Shown: piece by piece, positions 32,869-42,813 of the stretch
Numbering within the stretch: the stretch's first letter is position 1
Layout of the letters: every line of letters starts with the position of its first letter
Assembly (NCBI GenBank): GCA_021777535.1
Contig: JAJYDN010000003.1
Location: 50,580 to 114,579 of the forward strand
Length of the DNA stretch: 64,000 bases
Direction of reading: 5' to 3'
Source: Pseudomonadota bacterium
GTDB lineage: Bacteria; Pseudomonadota; Gammaproteobacteria; Acidiferrobacterales; Acidiferrobacteraceae
Notes under the pieces: generated by a model
Databases searched by the model: none
What the model saw: only the letters and a program-made list of their open reading frames with translations
What the model was told of the DNA's origin: nothing
Program-made: the position numbers and the translations under genes

Positions 32869-34260
32869 TCAGCCCGCTGTGGCGGCCTTTCCCATCGGTT
32901 GCCCATGACCGCGCGGCGGGCGCAGGCACGCATTCAGCTCCTGCAGATCCGCTCCCCGCAAATGACTGATGGCGGCTGCGAGCTCGAGGCGATTGATGAG
33001 GTAGCCAAACACGGCGGCGGCAAGCGCGCGGCGGGCCGAATACAGCTGCTGCTGGGCGGCCAGCACGTCGACGTTGCTGCGGATACCGATGCGCTCGCCG
33101 AGCCGCTCGGACTGAAATGCGGTGCGGCTTGCCCGTTCGGCGGTTTCCAGCGCCCGGATCTGCGCATAGTCGCTGCGCACGTTGAGGAATCCCTGGTGCA
33201 CGTCATAGCGGACCAGGCGTCTTGCGCGCTCCAGCGCATAGGCCGCCCGGCGTGCCCGTGCCCGGGCCTTCGCGGAAGCGGCCGAGAGCTCGCCGCCCTG
33301 ATAGAGGGGGAAGCTTAAATCAAGGCCGATCGTCTTCTGGTGCTCCACGTTGCCGAATCCGTACATGCTGTTGCCGGCCCGGGCGTACGCGTAGCTCGCG
33401 ATCGCCTCTACGCGGGGAAAGCGCGCGTCACCTTCGGCGCGGGCCTCGGCGCGGGCGGCGCGGGCCTCGGCGCGGGCCACTTCGAGGGCCAGGCTCTTGC
33501 GGCGGGCGCGCGCGAGATCGGCGGCGAGCGCCTCCACCGCCGGCGGCTTGGGCAGGCGGGCGAGATTGAACCGCCACAGATGGCGTGCGCCGTGGTTGGT
33601 CATGCGCATCATCCGGTGGCGGGCGATGCGCACGGCGTTGGCGGCCCGCAAGGCCTGCGCCGTGACCACGTCGTAGCGGGCACGGGCCTCGTTGGCGTCG
33701 GTGATGCTGCTGGTGCCGAGACGGAAGCTGTGTTCGGCGCTTTGCATCTCGATGGACAAGGCCCGCTGTTCGGCATGCGCAAGGTGCAATTCGCTTTGCG
33801 CGAGCAGGAGGCCGAAGTAGGCGCGCGCCACGGCGAGGATCAGTTCGGTATGGGCAAGCTCCCGCTGAAAGCGCGCGGCGCGCACTGTGTGTCCGGCGGC
33901 CTTGTAGGCTTCGATGGCGCGCATGTCGAAGAGTGTCTCCGTGACCGTCACCCCGTAGCCGTTCGCATTGAAGTCGAATGTGCCGTTTGGAAAGGGCAAT
34001 CCGGGCAAGCCTCCCAGGAAGTGGTTCGTGAGCTCGTTGTAGGTGGTGTCCGCATTCAGCATCACCTTCGGCAGGAAGGCTGCGCGTGCGGTCGATCCGA
34101 GCGTCCTCGCTTCGGCATAGGCGGCGCGCGATTCCGCGTAGCGCATGTCGCCCTGTTGCGCCTGTTGGTAGAACTGCCAGAGCGTGAGGCCCGCAGCATA
34201 TGCCGGCATGCTGAACAAAGTGCCGAGAATCGCCAACCATCCGAAATTTCGCATCGACAT
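32869..34260 (-). CDS. TolC-family outer-membrane channel protein
   Basis: This 463-residue protein has a signal peptide (cleavage after AYA, residue 22) and two structural repeats of the outer membrane efflux protein family. It is rich in Ala/Arg heptads: LWQFYQQAQQGDMRYAESRAAYAEA in the first, LDLSFPLYQGGELSAASAKARARARRAAY and DVLAAQQQLYSARRALAAAVFGYLI in the second, where NVDVLAAQQ is diagnostic of TolC. It would be a trimeric tunnel for type I secretion or efflux. The adaptor gene lies 82 bp upstream; no inner-membrane pump is present here. Confidence 0.9.
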   Translation of the reverse strand: MSMRNFGWLAILGTLFSMPAYAAGLTLWQFYQQAQQGDMRYAESRAAYAEARTLGSTARAAFLPKVMLNADTTYNELTNHFLGGLPGLPFPNGTFDFNANGYGVTVTETLFDMRAIEAYKAAGHTVRAARFQRELAHTELILAVARAYFGLLLAQSELHLAHAEQRALSIEMQSAEHSFRLGTSSITDANEARARYDVVTAQALRAANAVRIARHRMMRMTNHGARHLWRFNLARLPKPPAVEALAADLARARRKSLALEVARAEARAARAEARAEGDARFPRVEAIASYAYARAGNSMYGFGNVEHQKTIGLDLSFPLYQGGELSAASAKARARARRAAYALERARRLVRYDVHQGFLNVRSDYAQIRALETAERASRTAFQSERLGERIGIRSNVDVLAAQQQLYSARRALAAAVFGYLINRLELAAAISHLRGADLQELNACLRPPRGHGQPMGKAATAG

Positions 34261-34342
34261 ACCGTTTTTGCTGTGCCTGTTGCTGTCTGGAAGACCCCGG
34301 GTGCCCTGGCGGCCCCGTGTGCGGTGAGGCGGGTGCCGGGTC

Positions 34343-35194
34343 CTAGCTGTCTGCGGGGAGCCGCACCCGGGTCCCGTTGTGCAATTGATCGAGCGCGCTT
34401 GCGGCTACCCGCGTGCCAGCGGACAGTCCGGATACCGCCACACGGTGGCGGCGGCGGATCTGCACGGTGACCACCTGTTCGTGGACCCGGTGGTCGCGGA
34501 CGACAAAGACCACGGTGCCGGGAGGGCGCAAGACGACGCTTTCGCTCGGTACGCTGATGACCGTGCGTTCGGCGAGGATGAGATCGGCCCGCACGGGGCT
34601 GCCCGGCGTGAATCCCGGCAACGGCGGCAGGTCGGTGTAGACGTAGCGTACGCCGCTTTGCGCGCTCGGCTTGATGGCGACGATGCGGGCAAGCAGGCGG
34701 TCCCGCGGATTCAGGGGGCTGTGCAGGTAGACCGTTTCCCCCACGGTAAAATGGCTTGCATGTGCCGCCGCAAAGGGCATGCACGCCCGGCGGATGCCGT
34801 GGCCGCGCAGACCGGCCAGCGGCGTGCCCGCCGTCACCTGCCCCCCCACGGCGACGGAAAGCCCTGTCACGGTCGCCGAAAGCGGCGCCCGCACGACGAC
34901 GGCCGGACCCTGCGCCGGCTGCAGGGTGGCGACGGCCGCCCCGCGCGCCACGAATTCGCCGGGGACGATGCTATAGGAGGTGACGGTGCCGCTTGCGGGG
35001 GCCGCGACGAAGGGTTCGGCGCCCGGCAGGATCTCGCCGATCGCGACAGCGACGCGGGGCATGACGGTGTGGCGGGCGTGGCCGATGGTGATCGGGACGG
35101 GGGAGTGGCGGTCGGCGGCGGCCGTCTGTGCCAGGCAGGCGCTCAATAAAACGAAGATCGGCAGGGCACGGCGCGAACGACCGGAACGCAACAT
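34343..35194 (-). CDS. Short periplasmic adaptor (membrane-fusion-like) protein
   Basis: This 283-residue exported protein has a signal peptide (LPIFVLLSACLAQTAAA). Two biotinyl/lipoyl-like half motifs lie close together (APASGTVTSYSIVPGEFVARG and APLSATVTGLSVAVGGQVTAG), then beta-barrel and membrane-proximal segments (LPGFTPGSPVRADLILAERTVISVPSESVV). The long alpha-helical hairpin of classic HlyD/AcrA adaptors is missing. GAGGAG precedes the ATG at 35194. It is probably cotranscribed with the TolC gene and controlled through the palindromes at 35306-35325. Confidence 0.75.
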   Translation of the reverse strand: MLRSGRSRRALPIFVLLSACLAQTAAADRHSPVPITIGHARHTVMPRVAVAIGEILPGAEPFVAAPASGTVTSYSIVPGEFVARGAAVATLQPAQGPAVVVRAPLSATVTGLSVAVGGQVTAGTPLAGLRGHGIRRACMPFAAAHASHFTVGETVYLHSPLNPRDRLLARIVAIKPSAQSGVRYVYTDLPPLPGFTPGSPVRADLILAERTVISVPSESVVLRPPGTVVFVVRDHRVHEQVVTVQIRRRHRVAVSGLSAGTRVAASALDQLHNGTRVRLPADS

Positions 35195-35305
35195 GGACTC
35201 TCCTCGAAGAGCGCGTCTATGGTAGCGGCCCCGCCTGGCCGCCGGCAAGGCAACCGCGGTAGCTGCCGGTGCCACCGGCGGTTTGCCGCGTGCCACCTGT
35301 AATGG

Positions 35306-35325
35306 GCTAATAATTAGCATGCTAA
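35306..35325. promoter_or_regulatory. Overlapping AT-rich palindromes, probable operator
   Basis: GCTAATAATTAGC (35306-35318) and TTAGCATGCTAA (35314-35325) are each perfect inverted repeats and share five bases. They stand out from the G+C-rich surroundings. The position between the adaptor gene and sucC fits a MarR/TetR-type repressor site for the efflux genes. No regulator gene is adjacent. Confidence 0.5.
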
Positions 35326-35415
35326 CAGAAAGCTTACCTACGGACAAGGCAGCCGTCCGCCCTGCGGCCGGCGCCAGCTGTGGCATAATGCGCCTTTTTT
35401 GGGAGGATACGACCG

Positions 35416-36567
35416 GTGCGTTTGCACGAGTATCAAGCCAAGGCCCTGCTCGCGCGCCGCGGTCTCAGCGTGCCGCCGGGCATCATGGCGCAGACGGTGG
35501 CGGCGGCGTGTGCCGCGGCGGCGGCGCTGGGCGGGACGGAGTGGGTAATCAAGGCACAGATCCACGCGGGGGCGCGCGGCAAGGCAGGCGGCATCCGGCG
35601 TGTGGACCGGCCGGCGCTCGTGCCGGCCATCGAGGATCTGTTGGGGCGGCGCCTGGTGACCGTGCAGACCGGGCCGCTGGGGCAGCCCGTGCACCATCTG
35701 CTGATCGAGCGGCCGGTCACCGCGGTGGCCGAGCTGTACGTGGCCTGCGTGCTGGACCGGACTGCGGGGCATTATCGCGTGCTGGCAAGCCGTGCGGGCG
35801 GCGTCGACATCGAGAGCGCCGCCCCGCCGCTGTCGGTTCCGGTCGATCCGCTCGCGGGGCTGTCGGCGTATGAGGGCCGCGCGCTGGCCCGCCGGCTCGG
35901 TCTGGCGGGACGCCTGATCGACCGTTTTGCAAAAGTGATCGTGACGCTCGCGGAGACCGCGGTCTCGTGCGATGCCATGCTCGTGGAAATCAACCCCCTC
36001 ATGATCGGTGCCGACGAGGAGCTGATCGTCGCCGACGCCAAGATCGAGATCGACGACAACGCCCTGTTCCGGCAAAAGGAACTGGCGGCGGCGCGCGATG
36101 CGCGCCAGGGCGACGAGAAGGACGAGGCGGCGCACGCCAAGGGTCTGCAGTACATCGCGCTCGATGGTGACATCGGCTGCCTCGTCAATGGCGCAGGGCT
36201 GGCCATGGCCACCATGGACCTGATCGCGCTTGCCGGCGGCCGGCCGGCGAACTTCCTCGACGTCGGTGGCGGGACCACCGCCGCCAAGGTGGCGGAAGCG
36301 CTGGCGCTCGTCATGGCGGATGCGCGTGTGAGGGCGGTATTCGTGAATATTTTTGGCGGCATCGTGCGCTGCGATCTGATCGCCGAAGGTCTGCTGCAGG
36401 CCGTGGCGCAGCTCAGGCAGCCGCTGCCGATCGTCGTGCGCCTGGTCGGTACCCGCCAGGAAGAGGGGCTTGCCCTCCTTGCGCAAAGCGGGCTTGCGAT
36501 CGATGTGACGGCCGATCTGGCGCAGGCGGCGGAGCTTGCCGTGAGACGCGCGCGGGAGGCCGCATGA
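35416..36567 (+). CDS. sucC: Succinyl-CoA ligase, beta subunit
   Basis: This subunit carries the ATP-grasp nucleotide site that forms ATP/GTP from succinyl-CoA in the TCA cycle. The 383-residue protein starts [16 protein letters not shown], with [36 protein letters not shown] and [20 protein letters not shown] near the C-terminus. The start is a GTG at 35416 with GGGAGGA upstream. The 3' end overlaps sucD (ATGA). Confidence 0.96.
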   Translation: MRLHEYQAKALLARRGLSVPPGIMAQTVAAACAAAAALGGTEWVIKAQIHAGARGKAGGIRRVDRPALVPAIEDLLGRRLVTVQTGPLGQPVHHLLIERPVTAVAELYVACVLDRTAGHYRVLASRAGGVDIESAAPPLSVPVDPLAGLSAYEGRALARRLGLAGRLIDRFAKVIVTLAETAVSCDAMLVEINPLMIGADEELIVADAKIEIDDNALFRQKELAAARDARQGDEKDEAAHAKGLQYIALDGDIGCLVNGAGLAMATMDLIALAGGRPANFLDVGGGTTAAKVAEALALVMADARVRAVFVNIFGGIVRCDLIAEGLLQAVAQLRQPLPIVVRLVGTRQEEGLALLAQSGLAIDVTADLAQAAELAVRRAREAA

Positions 36568-37436
36568 GCGTACTCATCAATCGCGGCACGCGGGTCCTCT
36601 GCCAAGGGTTTACAGGCCGCCAGGCAACCTTCCACTGCGAGCAGGCGCTGCTCTATGGCACGAATGTGGTCGGCGGAGTGACGCCCGGCAAGGGCGGCAG
36701 CCGCCATCTCGACCGGCCGGTGTTCGATACGGTCGGCGAGGCGGTGGCGGCGACCGGCGCGGATGCGTCGGTGATTTACGTGCCGGCGCCGGCGGCGGCC
36801 GATGCCATCCTGGAAGCCGCGGGCGCCGGCATCGGTCTTGTGGTCTGCATCACGGAGGGCATTCCGGTCGCCGACATGATGCGGGTGAAGGCCTTGCTCA
36901 AGCCCGCGACGCGCCTCATCGGTCCCAATTGCCCGGGCATCATCACACCCGGGGAATGCAAGATCGGCATCATGCCAGGTCCCATCCACAAGCCCGGCAT
37001 GGTGGGCATCGTATCGCGGTCGGGTACGCTCACCTACGAGGCGGTGCAGCAGACGACGGCGGCGGGTCTCGGCCAGACGACCTGTATCGGTATCGGCGGT
37101 GATCCGGTGCACGGATTGAGTTTCACGGATTGTCTGCGGCTCTTTGCGGAAGATGCCGATACACGGGCCATCCTCATGGTAGGCGAGATCGGCGGCAGCG
37201 AGGAGGAAGAGGCGGCGGCCTTCATTGCGCGCGAGGTCGATAAGCCGGTAGTGGCCTACATCGCCGGTGTCACGGCGCCACCGGGCCGGCGGATGGGCCA
37301 CGCGGGCGCCGTGATCGCGGGTGCGCGCGGCACCGCTGCCGCCAAGAAGGCCGCGCTCGCAGCGGCCGGAGTCACGGTCGTCGATTCGCCCGCGGATATG
37401 GGACGCGCTCTCGTAGACCGCCTGCCACGGCGATGA
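36564..37436 (+). CDS. sucD: Succinyl-CoA ligase, alpha subunit
   Basis: This subunit binds CoA and carries the phosphohistidine. The 290-residue protein has [72 protein letters not shown] and the active His246 in RRMGHAGA. Both ends overlap neighbours by 4 bp (sucC-sucD-nadE), so the three are one translationally coupled unit. Confidence 0.97.
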   Translation: MSVLINRGTRVLCQGFTGRQATFHCEQALLYGTNVVGGVTPGKGGSRHLDRPVFDTVGEAVAATGADASVIYVPAPAAADAILEAAGAGIGLVVCITEGIPVADMMRVKALLKPATRLIGPNCPGIITPGECKIGIMPGPIHKPGMVGIVSRSGTLTYEAVQQTTAAGLGQTTCIGIGGDPVHGLSFTDCLRLFAEDADTRAILMVGEIGGSEEEEAAAFIAREVDKPVVAYIAGVTAPPGRRMGHAGAVIAGARGTAAAKKAALAAAGVTVVDSPADMGRALVDRLPRR

Positions 37437-39040
37437 AATTCGCCCTTGCACAGATCGACTGCCGCGTCGGTGACATCACCGGCAATACGGCGCGCGTCAT
37501 CGACGGCCTGCGCACGGCGCGCGCCCAGGGCGTCGACCTGATCGCGTTTCCGGAACTGGCGCTTACGGGCTATCCGCCCGAAGATCTGCTGCTGCGGACC
37601 TCGTTCGTGGAGCAGGCGGCGCGCGCCGTGGGGGAGATTGTGAAAGCGGCGCGCGGGATCGATGTCCTGGTCGGACTGCCGTGGCGCGAAGAGGGCGCGC
37701 TCTACAATGCGGCGGCGTGGATTCACGATGGCGCGCTTGCCGCCTGCTACAGGAAACATGTCCTGCCGAACTACGGCGTATTCGATGAGCGGCGCTACTT
37801 TGCGCCGGGACACGAGCCGCTCGTGCGCCGCGTCGGCGGCGTTGCCGTCGGCGTTTCCATCTGTGAGGATCTCTGGGTACCGGAACCGGCCGCGGCGGCG
37901 GCCCGCGCAGGCGCGCAGCTGCTGGTGAACCTGAACGCCTCTCCCTATGAGCGCGGCAAGGAGCGCGTGCGCCTCGAGGTGGCGAAAAGCCGTGTAAAGG
38001 CCCATGGGATCGCAGTGGCCTATGTGAACATGGTGGGCGGCCAGGACGAACTCGTTTTCGATGGGGCTTCCTTCGGGATCGGTGCCGACGGCAAGCTGGT
38101 GGCCGCCGCGCGCGCTTTCGAACCGGATCTCGTCACCTTGTCGCTCGAAGGGGGCGTGTTGCAGGCAGACACGCCGCCTGCGGCGTGGCCGGAGGGCGAG
38201 GCGAGCGTCTATGCCGCATTGAAGTGCGGGCTTGCCGATTACGTCGACAAGAATGGGTTCGAGAAGGTCGTGCTGGGACTGTCGGGCGGCATCGATTCGG
38301 CGCTCACACTGGCCCTGTGCTGCGACGCGATCGGCGCTGCGCGGGTGACGCCGGTGATGATGCCTTCGCCCTACACGGCCGCGATGAGCATGGAAGATGC
38401 GCAGACCGAAGCCCGCGCGCTGGATGTGCCGCTTGCAGTCATTCCCATCGAGCCCGTCTATGCGGCCTTCGATGCGGCGCTCGCGGCGCACTGGATCGGG
38501 CCAGGGCAGCCGGTCGCGGCGGAAAATCTCCAGGCGCGCATCCGCGGTACGCTGCTCATGTCCATTGCCAACGCCCATCATGCGCTCGTGCTCATCACGA
38601 GCAACAAGAGCGAGACGGCGGTCGGCTACGCGACCCTCTACGGCGACATGGCCGGTGGCTATGCGCCGCTGAAGGATGTACTGAAGACAGACGTGTACCG
38701 GCTGGCGCGCTATCGCAATGGCCTGTCGCCGGTGATCCCGCAACGCGTGCTGACGCGGCCGCCGAGCGCCGAACTGCGCCCGGACCAGCAGGATGTGGAC
38801 AGTTTGCCGCCCTACGAAGTGCTCGATGCCTTTCTGCGCGGTTTCGTCGAGAACAACCAGGATGCGGAGTCCCTCGTGGCCGGTGGTCTCGATCGGGCCA
38901 CGGTCGAGCGCCTGGTCGGTCTCGTGCGCCGGGCCGAACACAAGCGCCGCCAGGCGCCCCCGGGGACCCGCATTTCGGGCCGCGCCTTCGGGCGCGACTG
39001 GCGCTACCCGATTACGGCGGTTTACCGCGACAAGATGTGA
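37433..39040 (+). CDS. nadE: NAD+ synthase, glutamine-hydrolysing
   Basis: This enzyme amidates nicotinate adenine dinucleotide using glutamine. The 535-residue protein is bifunctional. The N-terminal nitrilase-type glutaminase has its triad at Glu41 ([15 protein letters not shown]), Lys108 (CYRKHVLPN) and Cys144 (SICEDLW). The C-terminal synthetase has the PP-loop [10 protein letters not shown] near residue 284 and [22 protein letters not shown]. It is coupled to sucD by ATGA, and its last 19 bp overlap convergent bamD. nadC is nearby at 41.9 kb. Confidence 0.96.
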   Translation: MKFALAQIDCRVGDITGNTARVIDGLRTARAQGVDLIAFPELALTGYPPEDLLLRTSFVEQAARAVGEIVKAARGIDVLVGLPWREEGALYNAAAWIHDGALAACYRKHVLPNYGVFDERRYFAPGHEPLVRRVGGVAVGVSICEDLWVPEPAAAAARAGAQLLVNLNASPYERGKERVRLEVAKSRVKAHGIAVAYVNMVGGQDELVFDGASFGIGADGKLVAAARAFEPDLVTLSLEGGVLQADTPPAAWPEGEASVYAALKCGLADYVDKNGFEKVVLGLSGGIDSALTLALCCDAIGAARVTPVMMPSPYTAAMSMEDAQTEARALDVPLAVIPIEPVYAAFDAALAAHWIGPGQPVAAENLQARIRGTLLMSIANAHHALVLITSNKSETAVGYATLYGDMAGGYAPLKDVLKTDVYRLARYRNGLSPVIPQRVLTRPPSAELRPDQQDVDSLPPYEVLDAFLRGFVENNQDAESLVAGGLDRATVERLVGLVRRAEHKRRQAPPGTRISGRAFGRDWRYPITAVYRDKM

Positions 39041-39801
39041 GCCCGCTCAAGTTTCCGGAGGTAGGTGCTGTCGGGGAAATTGAGCGCAAGCACCTGTGCC
39101 GTACTGCGGCTTAAGTCCGTGAGCCCGAGCCGCGCGTAAGCCATGGCCATGAGACCCAGCGCGTCTTCGACTGCGGGGGTATGCTGGTAATGCTCGATGA
39201 CGAGACGGCAGCGGCTGATGGTGGCGAGATAGGCCCCTTGCGTGTAGTAATATCGTGCGACGCCGATGTCGTTGCGGGCGAGCATGTCGACGAGGTAGTT
39301 CATGCGTTCGGCGGCATCCGGCGCGTAGCGGCTATGCGGATAGCGGCGTACGAGCGTGCCGAAGGCGCGCAAGGCGGCGTGTGCCGACGTCGTGTCGCGT
39401 CCGCGCAGCTGGTTTACGCCGAAGAAGTGTTCGATGGCACTGCGGTTTTTGTTGAATTCCACGAGTCCCATCAGGTAATAGGCATAGGGGACGCGCGCAT
39501 CGGTTGGATGCAGGCGGATGAACCGCTTGGTGGCGGCGATGGCGGCATCGGATTCGCCGTTCTTGTAATAGGCGTAGGCGATGACGATCTGGGCCTGGGC
39601 CGCATAGCGGCCGTAGGGATAATCGGACTCCAGTTCCTGCAGGCGGCGGATGGCCATGGTGTAGTTGCCGCTCTTGAGCGCGGCGACGCCGTCCTGGTAG
39701 AAGCGCTGCGCGGGCCAGTGGTGGACGACATGGTGTTCGCGGCCGCAGGCGGCCAGACTGGCCAGTCCGAGGATCAACCAAAAACGGATCAGACGACGCA
39801 T
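39022..39801 (-). CDS. bamD: Outer-membrane assembly lipoprotein BamD
   Basis: This essential part of the BAM complex folds outer-membrane proteins with BamA. The 259-residue lipoprotein has a signal peptide and lipobox (LASLAAC, Cys19), then TPR repeats: FYQDGVAALKSGNYTMAIRRLQELE, YPYGRYAAQAQIVIAYAYYKNGE and YYLMGLVEFNK. Its 3' end overlaps nadE by 19 bp. rluD lies divergently 56 bp away, the usual bamD/rluD arrangement. Confidence 0.95.
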   Translation of the reverse strand: MRRLIRFWLILGLASLAACGREHHVVHHWPAQRFYQDGVAALKSGNYTMAIRRLQELESDYPYGRYAAQAQIVIAYAYYKNGESDAAIAATKRFIRLHPTDARVPYAYYLMGLVEFNKNRSAIEHFFGVNQLRGRDTTSAHAALRAFGTLVRRYPHSRYAPDAAERMNYLVDMLARNDIGVARYYYTQGAYLATISRCRLVIEHYQHTPAVEDALGLMAMAYARLGLTDLSRSTAQVLALNFPDSTYLRKLERAHILSR

Positions 39802-39857
39802 AGTTCCCCCAAGAGATCGGGGACAAGCTTAGCCCGATTTGCAGGCAGCGGAAAGAC

Positions 39858-40772
39858 GTGAACGAAGAGCGACATTTTTTCCTTGAGTTTTCGGAGGCGG
39901 AGAGGGGTCTGCGCATGGACCAGGCCCTGGCGCGCCGCTTGCCGCAGTTTTCGCGCACGAGTCTGAAGCAGTGGCTGCAGGAAGGACACATCCGGGGCGC
40001 CGACGGCCGCCAGCCCCTTGCGGCCACCGCCCGCGTGCGCGCAGGCGACCGCGTGGAGATCGATCTGCCGCCCCCGCCGCCGACAGCCGTGGAAGCGCAG
40101 AATCTGCCGCTGCGTGTGGTCTACGCCGATGCGGCGGTGCTCGTCGTGGACAAGCCGGCAGGGCTTACGGTGCACCCCGGCGCCGGCTGCCCCGACGGGA
40201 CGCTGCAGAACGCGCTTTTGTATCACGCGCCGGATCTCGCCGCGCTGCCGCGGGCGGGTCTCGTCCACCGCCTGGACAAGGACACGTCCGGATTGCTGGT
40301 GGTCGCGCGCACGGAGCGTGCGCGTCTGGACCTGATCGAGCAGCTGAAGACGCGCACGATGGGGCGGGAGTATCTGGCGCTGGTGACGGGTGTGCCCCCG
40401 CTGCGCGGGCACGTCGAGGCGCCGATCGGCCGCCATCCGGCGGCGCGTACGAAAATGGCGGTGACTTCGAGGGGGCGGCCGGCGCGGACCGATTTCGATG
40501 TGGTCGAACGGTTCGGCAAGGTCAGCCTGCTCCGGCTGCGGCTGCATTCCGGGCGCACCCACCAGATCCGGGTCCATATGGCGCATATCGGTTTTCCGCT
40601 GGTGGGAGATCCCGTCTATGGCCGTCCGGGTCCGCTGCGGTTTGGGCGGCAGGCCCTGCACGCTGCCCGCCTGCGGTTCCGGCACCCGGAAAGCGGCGAG
40701 GACTGTGTGTTCGAGGCGGAGGCGCCGGCGGATTTTGCGGCGCTTTTGGCGCAACTGAAGGGGCTGCCATGA
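39858..40772 (+). CDS. rluD: 23S rRNA pseudouridine synthase D
   Basis: This enzyme modifies U1911, 1915 and 1917 in helix 69, needed for normal ribosome assembly. The 304-residue protein has an S4 domain (about 18-65) and the catalytic Asp140 in LVHRLDKDTSGLLVVA. LRLHSGRTHQIRVHMAHIG and LVGDPVYG are conserved. The start is a GTG at 39858. The stop overlaps pgeF (ATGA). Confidence 0.95.
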   Translation: MNEERHFFLEFSEAERGLRMDQALARRLPQFSRTSLKQWLQEGHIRGADGRQPLAATARVRAGDRVEIDLPPPPPTAVEAQNLPLRVVYADAAVLVVDKPAGLTVHPGAGCPDGTLQNALLYHAPDLAALPRAGLVHRLDKDTSGLLVVARTERARLDLIEQLKTRTMGREYLALVTGVPPLRGHVEAPIGRHPAARTKMAVTSRGRPARTDFDVVERFGKVSLLRLRLHSGRTHQIRVHMAHIGFPLVGDPVYGRPGPLRFGRQALHAARLRFRHPESGEDCVFEAEAPADFAALLAQLKGLP

Positions 40773-41491
40773 AGATGATGACGCCGGCGTGGCCGCAATG
40801 GCGCGTGCAGGTCTGTACCACGACGATCGCGGGGGGTGTCAGTGAAGGGCCTTTCGCGGCATTGAATCTCGCCACGCATGTGGGCGATGCGCCGGCGTCC
40901 GTCGCCGAGAACAGGCGCCGCCTGCGGGAGACTCTCCGGCTGCCGGCTGAACCCTTCTGGCTCGAGCAGGTGCACGGCTGCGTGGTCTGCGCGGCAGCAC
41001 AGCCTCATGGTGGTGCGCCCGTCGCCGCCGATGGCGCGCTCGTCACGAGGCCCGGGGTGGTGGCGGCGGTGCTGACCGCCGACTGTCTGCCGGTGGTGCT
41101 TGCCGACCGGCGCGGGCGGGCGGCCGCCGTCTTGCATGGCGGATGGCGGGGGCTTGCGGGCGGCATCATCGAGGCCGGCGTGGCCGGGCTGGATCTGGCG
41201 CCTAAGCGTCTCATGGCGTGGCTTGGGCCGGCGATCGGGGCGGCCGACTACGAGGTCGGGGCGGATGTGCGGACCGCTTTTGGCGAGCGCGCGCAGGGGG
41301 CCTTCGTGGCCAACGCGCGCGGACGCTATTTTGCCGACCTCTATGCCCTGGCGCGCCTGCGTTTGCGCGACGCCGGTGTCACCGAGATCTACGGTGGGGG
41401 CCGCTCGACTCTTCAGGATCCGGACTGCTTTTCCTTTCGGCGCCAGGCGGTCTGCGGCCGCATGGCGACGCTTGCGTGGATTGACGGGTAG
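40769..41491 (+). CDS. pgeF: Peptidoglycan editing factor PgeF (YfiH, multicopper-oxidase-like laccase domain)
   Basis: This 240-residue protein belongs to the YfiH/DUF152 family, which cleaves wrongly incorporated L-Ser from UDP-MurNAc and has laccase- or purine-hydrolase-like fold members. Motifs are NLATHVGD, LEQVHG, TADCLPV, AAVLHGGWRGLAGGI and LGPAIGAADYEVG, ending with the DCFSFRR signature. The rluD-pgeF order is widespread, as is clpB downstream of it; here nadC and the egt genes intervene. Confidence 0.9.
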   Translation: MKMMTPAWPQWRVQVCTTTIAGGVSEGPFAALNLATHVGDAPASVAENRRRLRETLRLPAEPFWLEQVHGCVVCAAAQPHGGAPVAADGALVTRPGVVAAVLTADCLPVVLADRRGRAAAVLHGGWRGLAGGIIEAGVAGLDLAPKRLMAWLGPAIGAADYEVGADVRTAFGERAQGAFVANARGRYFADLYALARLRLRDAGVTEIYGGGRSTLQDPDCFSFRRQAVCGRMATLAWIDG

Positions 41492-41858
41492 CCCACCGCA
41501 AGCGGCGCCTCCGGGCGCGCCGCTATCCGGACGTTCTTTCCAGAAGATACCTGCGTCCCTGGATATTTCAACTCTTATCAGGAAAACGCGGTTCCTTGCG
41601 CTGTCTGCACCGGGCAGTTCGCCGCACGCGAAAGGGCCTGCTGCTGCAAGGGGATTGGCCATGTCGTGATGGTAAAGGGCAAGGCATCGGCCGCGTCCGC
41701 GCGCACGTGTCGGCGGGCGTGCGCGTCATGACCTTTCTGTCCCCGCGGTAAGATGCACGCAGCAGACCCGCAGGGGCAGAGCCTTCATTTCATGCGGGTC
41801 GTTGCCAACGGGGGAAGGGCAAGTCCGGAGAACTCCGGGCTCGCCGGCCGGGCGATGC
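41492..41858. other. Gene-free spacer between convergent pgeF and nadC
   Basis: This 367-bp stretch has no credible gene. An 8-bp stem AGCGGCGC (41501-41508) / GCGCCGCT (41517-41524) lies ten bases after the pgeF stop. It has no T-run and could be a weak or Rho-assisted terminator. I recognise nothing else in the rest. Confidence 0.4.
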
Positions 41859-42716
41859 TTACGGCATGCGGGCAAACCTGAGCGACAGATCGAGCGCATG
41901 CAGATTCTTGGTGATGTCGCCGATGGAGATGAAGTCGACGCCCGTTTCCGCGAACGATGCGACGTTTTCCAGGGTGATGCCGCCCGAGGCCTCGAGGTGC
42001 GCACGCCTGGCGTTCAGGGCCACCGCGGCACGGACGTCGGCAAGCGAGAAGTTGTCGAGGAGGATCCGCCGGCCGCCGGCGGCAAGCGCCTCGCGCAGCT
42101 GCTCGAGGGTCTCCACCTCGATTTCGACGAAGGTGCGGGGCTTGCTGGCTGCCCGTTCCAGAAGTGCAGACAGAGAGCCGGCCGCCGCAATGTGATTTTC
42201 CTTGATGAGGATCCCGTCGTAGAGTCCGAGGCGGTGGTTGTCGCAGCCGCCGCAGCGCACGGCATACTTCTGCGCAAGGCGCAGGCCCGGGATGGTCTTG
42301 CGGGTGTCGAGGATGCGGGTGCGGGTGTGGGCCACGGCATCCGCATAGCGGCGGGCTGCCGTGGCCGTGCCGGAGAGCGTCTGCAGAAAGTTGAGCGCCG
42401 TACGCTCGCCCGTCAGCAAAGCGCGGGCGGCGCCGCGCAGCGCGCACAAGACCGCGCCCGGCAGGAGCCGCGCGCCATCGTGCGCATGCCAGGTGAAGCT
42501 CACGCGGGGATCAAGCTGCCGGAAGGTTTCCGCGAACCATGCCTGCCCGCACAGGATGCCGGGTTCGCGCGTGATGAGGGTTGCCGTCCAGGTCTGATCG
42601 TCGATCAGGGCCGCCGTCAGGTCGCCTCTGCCGACGTCTTCGGCGAGCGCGCTGCGCACCATCTCGCTGATAAATTCGTACATCGTCCGGTTCGAGGGCG
42701 CAGGTGACATCGTCAT
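41859..42716 (-). CDS. nadC: Nicotinate-nucleotide pyrophosphorylase (carboxylating), quinolinate phosphoribosyltransferase
   Basis: This enzyme makes nicotinate mononucleotide from quinolinate and PRPP. The 285-residue protein shows SALAEDVGRGDLTAALI, GERTALNFLQTLSGTAT, the substrate-binding RILDTRKTIPGLRLAQKYAVRCGG, HRLGLYDGILIKENHI and LEASGGI with the C-terminal ITKNLHALDLSL. The first of several in-frame ATG codons (42716) is used; a start two or eleven codons later is possible. No other nad gene is adjacent. Confidence 0.95.
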   Translation of the reverse strand: MTMSPAPSNRTMYEFISEMVRSALAEDVGRGDLTAALIDDQTWTATLITREPGILCGQAWFAETFRQLDPRVSFTWHAHDGARLLPGAVLCALRGAARALLTGERTALNFLQTLSGTATAARRYADAVAHTRTRILDTRKTIPGLRLAQKYAVRCGGCDNHRLGLYDGILIKENHIAAAGSLSALLERAASKPRTFVEIEVETLEQLREALAAGGRRILLDNFSLADVRAAVALNARRAHLEASGGITLENVASFAETGVDFISIGDITKNLHALDLSLRFARMP

Positions 42717-42813
42717 TCCGTCTGTATCGTCGGTGGTGGCGGATCCCGGGTATCGGGACGCCGGTCCGCATGGCCACTCTAGACGGCGGTGTCATCGTCC
42801 GTCAACGCGGCCG

